Below are positions 1 through 5,026 of a stretch of 6,213 nucleotides of DNA, piece by piece; position 1 is the first letter of the stretch, and each line of letters starts with the position of its first letter. The stretch is from an uncultured Bacilli bacterium (GTDB taxonomy: Bacteria; Bacillota_I; Bacilli_A; RFN20; CAG-826): NCBI GenBank assembly GCA_944342125.1, contig CALVMF010000063.1:1-6213 (forward strand), written 5' to 3'. The position numbers and the translations under genes were made by a program. The notes below the pieces were generated by a model. The model was given only the letters and a program-made list of their open reading frames with translations, had not been told where the DNA came from and searched no databases.

Positions 1-561
1 AATGTTCCTGAACTTGATTTATCTTCAACCTTTGTGGCTTTTCCTTGGTGGATTCATCTTGTAGGATTTTTAGTTGGCGCTTTGATCTCTTTAACGCAGA
101 TTATTCCAGGCTTATCAGCTACCGTTTTACTCATGTCGATTGGATTTTTTAAACCGATGATGAATGCAGTTCATTTTGATACGCTTATAAATGAGCCACA
201 ATGGATTTTATTTTTCTTTTTGTTTGTTGTTGGTTTTATTGTAGGATTCTTTTTACTTAGTAAAGTTATGTCATTTTTCTTTAAAAAATGGCATACCAAT
301 ATGTATTTTTTAATTACTGGATTAACTTTTGGTTCAGTTGTTTCGATTTTTTATAATAACGATGTTGCTAATGTTTATGAAACTATTTGGCCAAATGATT
401 CAGGAAAATTAGCTCTTGATTTAGGAGTTGGAATTCCTTTATTTATAGTTTGTGTTGCTTTAGCTTATCTTTTAGTTTTGTATATGAAAAAAAGAAAAGA
501 AAAAGAAGCTAAAGAGCTAGCTTCTATAGAGAAAAGCGAAAGTGAAGAAAAGAAAGATTAA
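1..561 (+). CDS. DUF368 / PopT-type polyprenyl-phosphate transporter, C-terminal part (5' truncated by window)
   Basis: The reading frame is open to the left edge: 11 codons precede the GTG at 34, so that GTG is probably internal and the N-terminus lies outside the window. About 186 residues are visible. The hydrophobic stretch at residues 18-50 carries IIPGLSATVLLMSIGFFKP, matching the second, re-entrant PG(I/V)S repeat of DUF368 proteins. Further hydrophobic segments follow at about 68-90, 102-118 and 139-162, then a charged Lys/Glu-rich cytoplasmic tail. DUF368 members (PopT) were recently shown to move undecaprenyl phosphate back across the cytoplasmic membrane for cell-wall synthesis; that role here is inferred from the family. 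The usual Gly after PGxS is Ala here (GLSAT). The TAA stop at 559-561 overlaps the stop of the convergent downstream gene. Family call is fairly secure; substrate is not. Confidence 0.8.
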   Translation, partial: NVPELDLSSTFVAFPWWIHLVGFLVGALISLTQIIPGLSATVLLMSIGFFKPMMNAVHFDTLINEPQWILFFFLFVVGFIVGFFLLSKVMSFFFKKWHTNMYFLITGLTFGSVVSIFYNNDVANVYETIWPNDSGKLALDLGVGIPLFIVCVALAYLLVLYMKKRKEKEAKELASIEKSESEEKKD

Positions 562-1661
562 TCGTTAAAAGCGAATAAGCAGATTTCTCTTTCTTCTTTA
601 TTTCCTCCAGCGTGAACGCCTTTAAATCCAACTGGCTCATCACCATCATAAAAAGAATATTTACTAATCGAGATTAAAAAATAATCACATAAAGTATCTA
701 AAGTTAAAGGATTGATTTCGCCATACCCAAGTAAATGGGACTCTAATAGTTCTTGTTTAGAATAAATTAAGAATTTGTCGCCATAATATTTTTTAGCAAG
801 TTTTTCAAAATTTGCCTTATCTTTAACATAAAAGCCCGCAAAAGTTGGCTCAATTAAAAAATAATCTTTAGAAAGTGTGGCTAAAAAATCCTTATGTTCT
901 CTGATCGAAATTTCTTCGCAATCCTTAAATCCATGATCCGCAATAAGTAAAAATAAGGTATCAGGATGTCTTGAGATAAGCTCTTTTAATTTTCTTTCTA
1001 AGAAAATAATGTTTTTTCTAACTTCTTCAGAAGAGCAACCATAAAGATGAAGTAAGTGATCAGGATAAGAAGAATATAGATAAGAGAAATCGTGATTTGA
1101 TATAGCATCATCAGCTCTTTCAAAAAAGGCATCCATATCATCTTCTCTAGTTTTGGTTTTTACTTCATAACTTGAGATGCTTGTCGCGTTATATTTTTGG
1201 CTTTCGTTGATTAACTGCCAAATATAATGAGGTTTTAAAATGTCAGATTGGACATGAGGATAATAAAAATGTGAACCATCAAACTTGTCGTTAGAGATAA
1301 AAACAACAATTTCAGAATTATATTTTTTAAAATGTTGAATCCAACCAAGATGAGCGGTTTCGATAGGATACTTAGCGGTAGTCAAAGAAGTAGTTGCTGC
1401 TACAGTTGTAGGAGGGAACACACTTAACATATCAAATTTATAATGAGTTGCAATAAAAGGCGTGCTTTCTTTATATATGTTAAAAATATTTTTACCATAT
1501 CCATCAAAAAGAACTAAGGCGACTTTCTTTTTGTTACTTTTAGCTAATATTTCATCAGCTTCTTTTAATGAGGGATGAAAGGTATCGATATTAAAATATC
1601 TTAAGATTGAGTTTGATAAATTAACGAGTGTTTTTTCTTTGTCTAAATAAAGTTTTTCCAT
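558..1661 (-). CDS. Alkaline phosphatase superfamily protein (type I phosphodiesterase/nucleotide pyrophosphatase-like)
   Basis: This 367-residue soluble protein has the full two-metal signature of the type I phosphodiesterase/nucleotide pyrophosphatase branch, and no signal peptide is visible. Numbered from the ATG at 1661: Asp53 in LFDGYGK; the nucleophile Thr85/86 in FPPTTVAATTS; Asp201 and His205 in YPDHLLH; Asp242 and His243 in IADHG; His350 in GVHAGG. With all ligands present it should hydrolyse phosphodiester or phosphomonoester bonds, probably in the cytoplasm; the substrate cannot be read from sequence. An in-frame GTG at 1679 would add six residues. I prefer the ATG because neither start has a clear Shine-Dalgarno and the ATG aligns better with an N-terminal helix. 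It starts 31 bases after the rpsD terminator; a TATACT at 1692-1687 could be a -10 box, but no good -35 is seen. Its TAA stop overlaps that of the convergent membrane gene. Confidence 0.9.
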   Translation of the reverse strand: MEKLYLDKEKTLVNLSNSILRYFNIDTFHPSLKEADEILAKSNKKKVALVLFDGYGKNIFNIYKESTPFIATHYKFDMLSVFPPTTVAATTSLTTAKYPIETAHLGWIQHFKKYNSEIVVFISNDKFDGSHFYYPHVQSDILKPHYIWQLINESQKYNATSISSYEVKTKTREDDMDAFFERADDAISNHDFSYLYSSYPDHLLHLYGCSSEEVRKNIIFLERKLKELISRHPDTLFLLIADHGFKDCEEISIREHKDFLATLSKDYFLIEPTFAGFYVKDKANFEKLAKKYYGDKFLIYSKQELLESHLLGYGEINPLTLDTLCDYFLISISKYSFYDGDEPVGFKGVHAGGNKEEREICLFAFND

Positions 1662-1691
1662 AAGAGAATAATTTAACACAATTGAGAGTAT

Positions 1692-1720
1692 AAAAAAACA
1701 GCCAACTTTGTGGCTGTTTT
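1692..1720 (-). terminator. Rho-independent terminator of rpsD
   Basis: A perfect 10-bp inverted repeat (1695-1704 with 1711-1720; arm TGGCTGTTTT, 6-base loop) is followed on the minus strand by seven T residues (1698-1692). It begins 22 bases after the rpsD TAG stop. This is the expected arrangement for a monocistronic ribosomal-protein transcript and separates rpsD from the phosphodiesterase gene. On the plus strand the right arm ends in only four T, so I assign it to the minus strand. Confidence 0.88.
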
Positions 1721-1742
1721 AGTGCTACATAATCGGGTATAA

Positions 1743-2369
1743 CTAGATAATTCTGTTATAGTATTCAACGATAAGAGCTTCGTTGATATCTCTAGAAAGT
1801 TCGTTTCTTTCTGGAAGTCTAACGAATCTTCCTTCTTTCTTTTCTTTGTCAAGTTCGACGTAAGGAACTGTAACAGTGGTGTTTTCAAGAGAATTCTTGA
1901 TAACAACAAGATCTTTACTGTTATCTTTAACACCGATTACATCGTTAACGTTACAAAGATAAGATGGAATATCGATTGTTTTACCATTAACAACGATGTG
2001 CTTATGGGTAACGAGTTGTCTAGCAGCTCTTCTTGTTGGAGCAAAGCCTAATCTATAGACTAAGTTATCAAGTCTTGATTCAAGAATTGTCATAAAGACA
2101 GTACCTGTGACTTTATTAGCTTTTCTAGCAATTAAGAATAATCTTCTGAATTGTCTTTCGTTAACGCCATAAAGGTCTCTTAATTTTTGCTTTTCTGCAA
2201 GTTGTTTTCCGTATTCGGATAATTTTTTCTTTTCAGCGCCATGTTGACCTGGAGCATAATCTCTTCTATCGCCTTTCTTTAAGGTGTGGCCGTTGAATTC
2301 TTCGCCAGTTCCGAGTAAAGAGAAGCCAAGTCTTCTAGCTCTTTTCCATTTTGGTCCAGTATATCTCAT
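1743..2369 (-). CDS. rpsD: 30S ribosomal protein S4
   Basis: This 208-residue protein is S4, a primary 16S rRNA-binding protein that nucleates 30S assembly at the 5' domain and contributes to decoding fidelity. The N-terminus MRYTGPKWKRARRLG, then DYAPGQHG (38-44), KLSEYGKQLAEKQKLR (49-64), YGVNERQFR (67-75) and the C-terminal LPERNEL...INEALIVEYY are hallmark S4 blocks. The S4 RNA-binding fold covers about 98-160 (SRLDNLVYRLG, TRRAARQLV, IDIPSYL). The N-terminus lacks zinc-binding cysteines. It is slightly longer than the usual 200 residues because of an insert around 25-36. The start is fixed by AAGGAGA at 2380-2374, five bases before the ATG. It ends in TAG and is followed by a clear terminator. 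S4 genes in Firmicutes are commonly autoregulated through their leader; see the structured RNA at 2402-2575. Confidence 0.98.
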   Translation of the reverse strand: MRYTGPKWKRARRLGFSLLGTGEEFNGHTLKKGDRRDYAPGQHGAEKKKLSEYGKQLAEKQKLRDLYGVNERQFRRLFLIARKANKVTGTVFMTILESRLDNLVYRLGFAPTRRAARQLVTHKHIVVNGKTIDIPSYLCNVNDVIGVKDNSKDLVVIKNSLENTTVTVPYVELDKEKKEGRFVRLPERNELSRDINEALIVEYYNRII

Positions 2370-2373
2370 ATAA

Positions 2374-2395
2374 TCTCCTTCTTTACATTGTAAAG
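2374..2395 (-). promoter_or_regulatory. rpsD ribosome binding site with adjoining 15-bp palindrome
   Basis: On the minus strand CTTTACAATGTAAAG (2395-2381) is a perfect 7+1+7 inverted repeat, directly followed by the Shine-Dalgarno AAGGAGA (2380-2374). As RNA it could form a small hairpin abutting the ribosome binding site; as DNA it could be an operator. TACAAT inside it resembles a -10 box, but no matching -35 lies 16-18 bases upstream and the transcript would begin at the Shine-Dalgarno. The ribosome binding site is certain; the role of the palindrome is inferred. Confidence 0.6.
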
Positions 2396-2401
2396 TCAGG
2401 T

Positions 2402-2575
2402 ATAAACTCCTTGCCCCTACGGTGAATCAATTGGAGGTTCACTTATGTAGCTTAAGTTACTACTGTAGAAAGTTTCTTTGGTTCACTAGACGAGCAGTGT
2501 TTATCTGCTGCACTTACATGCTTAAATAAAATACCCCATTTAGCAACTACTTGCAAGGGCGAATTTTGGGTTTTG
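2402..2575 (-). ncRNA. Structured RNA upstream of rpsD: 6S RNA-like candidate or structured rpsD leader
   Basis: This stretch has no gene but folds into a long rod on the minus strand. The closing stem pairs AAATTC-GCCCTTGC (2566-2553) with GTAGGGGC (2420-2413) and GAGTTT (2409-2404), 14 pairs with a 3-base bulge. An internal bubble follows (14 bases at 2552-2539; 11 bases at 2431-2421), then TGGGG (2538-2534) with CTCCA (2436-2432), TTTAAG (2526-2521) with CTTAAG (2456-2451), and an apical hairpin AGCAG/CTGCT (2509-2493). Several pairs are G-U on the minus strand and would be A-C mismatches on the plus strand, so the RNA is minus. A long rod with a large central bubble and a small alternative 3' hairpin (GTGAA 2442-2438 with TTCAC 2426-2422) is the architecture of 6S RNA, which mimics an open promoter and binds RNA polymerase holoenzyme. 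No terminator separates it from rpsD, so an S4-binding leader is the main alternative. Ends are approximate. Confidence 0.5.
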
Positions 2576-2630
2576 TAGGTATAATGCAGTGTTGAAAAGC
2601 TTTTGCTATTAAGAAGACATTAAACAACGT

Positions 2631-3455
2631 TTATTGATTTGTTTGATGATTAGCTAGAATGATTTTGCTCTTAAAATACTTTTCTTGGAAATTGACGGCT
2701 TTTTTAATCTCTTCTTTGGAATAGTCTTTATTTTCTTCACAAACAACAAGTTTATCTTCAATATCGTTCTTCCTATTTATTATTGCTACAACCTTGCCTT
2801 CAAAATTTTTCACGGGTTTATCAATTCCTAAAACATATGCATCCTGATATTTGTTATCTGGTGCTTTGATCTCTTTGATATATCCATGGTTTAAAGGATA
2901 GATAATCCCATTATGTTCATAGCCAATTGGCCTATCGATTGATACTTTTACTTTCTTTCCAAGTAAATCTTTAAGTTTTTCTGTGTAAAATAGTCGTTTT
3001 GCTACCTTATAGGCTTTTTCTTGATTAGATGAATTATCGTAATTAATGCTTTCCATCATTCTTTCAGCTGCATCAACTATGTCAAAAGTATGGAAAATAT
3101 TGTAGTACTTGATAATTTCTTTAGCGTTAAAGAGTTTATAAACGCTTTTGCTAGATAAGTTATATTTTATGCATATGCATCTATAAATATAACCTATCCA
3201 AAACATTTGATCAGGACTATATTTTATTTCGCCATATTGACTTTCTCCAAATTCCTCATCAAGTATATTAAAAATATCTTCTATTGAATCAGAGCGATAT
3301 AAAAAGACTTTTTCATCAAAAGATTTAGCAATAGAAGAATAAGTAAAACGCCTTATAAAAATTGGCGAGCTATAATGCGCTTTAGCAATTGAAGCCTCAA
3401 ATATTTTTGCCTGAGCTTGACATAATTTTAATTCAATATAACTAAGTGGTGTCAT
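2631..3455 (-). CDS. Antitoxin-like N-terminal domain fused to an inorganic-pyrophosphatase-like domain
   Basis: This 274-residue protein has two parts. Residues 1-136 are helical and resemble the uncharacterised partners often found next to HTH-DUF3990 genes in Firmicutes: IELKLCQAQAKIFEAS near the start, YSPDQMFWIGYIYRC (79-93) and YYNIFHTFDIVDAAERMM (117-134). A polar linker follows (137-160). Residues 164-267 match small Clostridia-type inorganic-pyrophosphatase-like proteins: VSIDRP (171-176), YPLNHGYI (186-193), APDNKYQDAYVLG (198-210), KVVAIINRKNDIEDKLVV (221-238) and NFQEKYFKSKII (255-266). Several acidic and basic residues of the metal/phosphate site remain (Arg175, Tyr192, Asp205, Asp231, Asp234, Lys235), but the canonical GDGDPLDV loop is degenerate. 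The start is fixed by GAGGAAA (3469-3463) seven bases upstream and a 4-base ATGA overlap with the upstream gene, so the two are translationally coupled. I infer an antitoxin role from position and partner. Whether the C-terminal domain hydrolyses pyrophosphate is unknown. Confidence 0.8.
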   Translation of the reverse strand: MTPLSYIELKLCQAQAKIFEASIAKAHYSSPIFIRRFTYSSIAKSFDEKVFLYRSDSIEDIFNILDEEFGESQYGEIKYSPDQMFWIGYIYRCICIKYNLSSKSVYKLFNAKEIIKYYNIFHTFDIVDAAERMMESINYDNSSNQEKAYKVAKRLFYTEKLKDLLGKKVKVSIDRPIGYEHNGIIYPLNHGYIKEIKAPDNKYQDAYVLGIDKPVKNFEGKVVAIINRKNDIEDKLVVCEENKDYSKEEIKKAVNFQEKYFKSKIILANHQTNQ

Positions 3456-4321
3456 TTAAGTATTTCCTCAATATATTGCCCTTTGTTTTTATATTGGATA
3501 CGAGCGATCTTAACTTTTTGTGCTCCGTTATTTGTTAGCGTGTTCCTATTATCTAAACAATGCTCTTTTTCTTTTTGACAGACATACATTTCTTTAAGAA
3601 GTTTAACATTTTTTAAGGTTTTATTTGTTTTTAAAACGTATTGAAAACCTAAATTAGTAGCTGCAAGAGCGTGTCTACATTGCTCATCTGTTATTTCGTT
3701 TTCCACAAATTCAGCGATGATATCAAACATACGATTATCGGCAATTGGAGCGATGATAACATCATAATCAGACAATTTACTTGCAAGTCTTTTAATTAAT
3801 GGACTATCTTTATAATCGTTAAGCCAGCCTCTAAAATACGCTATTGCAATCATCCATTCAGTGTTTACATTAAATTTGTAAATCTTTAAGTCATTTAGAT
3901 TTAGTCGAAAGCAGTAGACAATATTTTGGTTTAAAGCTGAAATGTAGTTAGCTGCTTGTTCAAATGTTTCGCCTAAATAAAAGCCAATTCCAAAATCATT
4001 TGTTGATTTTGAATTATTTATGAAATCTATCGGCCTACATAAAGGTTTTTTAGTTCCATAAAATAAAATGATATTTTCTTTATCTACATATTCTTCCTTT
4101 AAAATTTGCTCATATATAGGATTTAATTTGATGTCGTTTTCATAAGCGAAGGAATAGACCTTCTCTAGATTTAAAAAGCTAATATTTTTTCGCCTAAATT
4201 TCCAATTATTTAATGTTTCTAGCGAAACACCCAATATTTTTGCAAAATCAGACTCATTTAGGCGTAGAACTTTACAGATAATTGTAATTTCGTTAGTCAA
4301 ATCCATAACATGTCTTTTCAT
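3452..4321 (-). CDS. HTH-DUF3990 protein, putative ADP-ribosyltransferase-fold toxin
   Basis: Residues 7-75 of this 289-residue protein form a helix-turn-helix (SDFAKILGVSLETLNNW, 24-40). Residues 84-245 match DUF3990, a branch of the ADP-ribosyltransferase fold: ILFYGTKK (85-92), NDFGIGFYLGE (108-118), WMIAIAYFRG (156-165), IIAPIADNRMFDII (189-202), ITDEQCRHALAATNLGFQYVL (210-230). The last 40 residues are polar and unplaced. By family it may use NAD+ to modify or deplete a target, with the HTH repressing its own promoter; this is inferred. The usual His of the first motif (YHGS/FHGS) reads Tyr88 here, which may weaken NAD binding. Starts: ATG 4321 or ATG 4306, neither with a good Shine-Dalgarno. 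The gene ends in TGA overlapping the ATG of the next gene, whose product is the presumed antitoxin. The toxin-first order differs from classical antitoxin-first loci. Confidence 0.82.
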   Translation of the reverse strand: MKRHVMDLTNEITIICKVLRLNESDFAKILGVSLETLNNWKFRRKNISFLNLEKVYSFAYENDIKLNPIYEQILKEEYVDKENIILFYGTKKPLCRPIDFINNSKSTNDFGIGFYLGETFEQAANYISALNQNIVYCFRLNLNDLKIYKFNVNTEWMIAIAYFRGWLNDYKDSPLIKRLASKLSDYDVIIAPIADNRMFDIIAEFVENEITDEQCRHALAATNLGFQYVLKTNKTLKNVKLLKEMYVCQKEKEHCLDNRNTLTNNGAQKVKIARIQYKNKGQYIEEILK

Positions 4322-4323
4322 AA

Positions 4324-4356
4324 CTTAATTTTACAAAAGTTTAAAAATAAGTTTAA
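4324..4356 (-). promoter_or_regulatory. Candidate promoter and operator of the HTH-DUF3990 operon
   Basis: On the minus strand TTAAACTT occurs twice (4356-4349 and 4344-4337), separated by four bases, about one helical turn centre to centre. A weak promoter can be drawn over it: TTAAAC (4356-4351) as -35, a 17-base spacer, and TAAAAT (4333-4328) as -10. Transcription would begin near the ATG at 4321, suggesting a leaderless message or real translation from ATG 4306. The repeats would then lie in the spacer and -35, a natural site for repression by the HTH of the gene product. The promoter match is poor in AT-rich DNA; the exact repeat is a firm observation. Confidence 0.3.
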
Positions 4357-4411
4357 TACTAATGTTCGATGATATGGATTGAACTCCCGGTAAAACCATT
4401 TCTGAAAAGAT

Positions 4412-4915
4412 GTGGAAAAAGATATAATAATTTTAATGATGCGAGAAATGATTTTAAGCGATTTATTTGATTTAGACATTATAAATCCTATTTATATCTA
4501 TTGTTTTGGAATAGCTGGAATTGTTATTTATTTGCTTATTATTGTTTTAGCAATCGTCTTTATTACGAAGGCTGTTGGTTTAAATTATTATTTTGGATAT
4601 AGAACTTCATTTTCTCTTTCTTCATCAAAGAAGTGGGAGTGGGCTAACAATATCTATGTTAAATGTGTTTTAATAGGAGAACCAATATTTTTAATAACCC
4701 ACATTGTTGTTTTTATTTTGTCAGCCGTTTTTTCTTATTTCTTTTTGTGGACAATATTAACTATGGCTCTTGGTCTTATCTATTTTATTCCAATTGTTTT
4801 ATACATCGAAATCTATGGTCGCATAAAATTTAAAAACGATAAAGAAAAGCCACTTGAACCTTTAATAGAAAACGAGCAATCAAAGAAGCAAGACATTGAT
4901 GATTTTTGGAAATAG
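4412..4915 (+). CDS. SdpI-family membrane protein
   Basis: This 167-residue membrane protein has hydrophobic segments at about 28-52, 84-110 and 112-135 and a charged cytoplasmic tail. Between the first two lies NYYFGYRTSFSLSSSKKW (58-75) followed by EWAN, the signature of the SdpI family (N-x-x-FGYRT, then Ser-rich, then W-x-x-AN). In Bacillus subtilis SdpI gives immunity to the SdpC killing peptide and also acts in signalling; most relatives are uncharacterised, and no sdpC-like gene is visible here. The start is uncertain: GTG 4412 gives the longest frame, but a TATAAT at 4423-4428 lies inside it, favouring ATG 4436, 4439 or 4448, the last leaving about 20 bases between the -10 and the codon. 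No start has a clear Shine-Dalgarno. It is transcribed divergently from the HTH-DUF3990 operon, across 90 bases, and converges on the polymerase gene. Family call is good; function is open. Confidence 0.8.
   Translation: MEKDIIILMMREMILSDLFDLDIINPIYIYCFGIAGIVIYLLIIVLAIVFITKAVGLNYYFGYRTSFSLSSSKKWEWANNIYVKCVLIGEPIFLITHIVVFILSAVFSYFFLWTILTMALGLIYFIPIVLYIEIYGRIKFKNDKEKPLEPLIENEQSKKQDIDDFWK
4423..4428 (+). promoter_or_regulatory. Possible -10 box (TATAAT) for the SdpI-family gene
   Basis: A consensus TATAAT sits 8-20 bases before three in-frame ATG codons (4436, 4439, 4448). The best -35 at 17-base spacing is TTCTGA (4400-4405), which is weak. If used, the GTG at 4412 cannot be the start. TATAAT is common by chance in DNA this AT-rich. 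Confidence 0.25.
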
Positions 4916-5026
4916 AATGTCCACGCAATAAATAATTAGTGATTTTCTATTGAGTTATTTTTGTTAAAAAACCTTAGATTTGCAGAGATAATTAAGCAAA
5001 ACATTTGTTTTCTAGATATTATAAAG
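4916..5026. other. Convergent intergenic spacer without a clear terminator
   Basis: These 111 bases separate the convergent SdpI-family and polymerase genes. They are very AT-rich. The only symmetrical element is AAAAC-ATTT-GTTTT (4998-5011), a 5-bp A/T-rich stem with no long T-tract on either strand. I see no convincing intrinsic terminator, promoter or small gene. Confidence 0.5.

Noticed and set aside
34..561. GTG at 34 as the true start of the DUF368-type gene
   Set aside because: The frame is open to the left edge, and DUF368 proteins carry a further N-terminal half with the first PGxS repeat, so this is a truncated longer gene.
1673..1933. An 86-codon minus-strand frame over the terminator and the end of rpsD
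   Set aside because: It overlaps rpsD in another frame, has low-complexity composition, no ribosome binding site and no recognisable family; it is a shadow.
2528..2556. Promoter-like TTGCAA, 17-base spacer, TATTTT on the minus strand inside the structured RNA, which could drive rpsD
   Set aside because: Four of six matches in each box is expected by chance at this AT content, and the bases take part in the fold; kept only as a possibility.
2580..2585. Consensus TATAAT on the plus strand
   Set aside because: No -35 at 16-18 bases, and no plus-strand gene follows; downstream is the 3' end of an opposing gene.
2595..2604. AAAAGCTTTT palindrome downstream of the antitoxin-like gene as a terminator
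   Set aside because: No loop and only a short arm; no U-run follows. Probably a chance palindrome.
4369..4398. tRNA-like fragment: the minus strand reads GGGAGTTCAATCC, resembling a T-arm, and the plus strand ends in ACCA
   Set aside because: The arms flanking the loop do not pair, and no acceptor, D or anticodon arm can be placed; chance similarity or at most a remnant.
4998..5011. AAAAC-ATTT-GTTTT hairpin as terminator for the polymerase gene
   Set aside because: Only five pairs, four of them A-T, and no T-tract follows on the minus strand.
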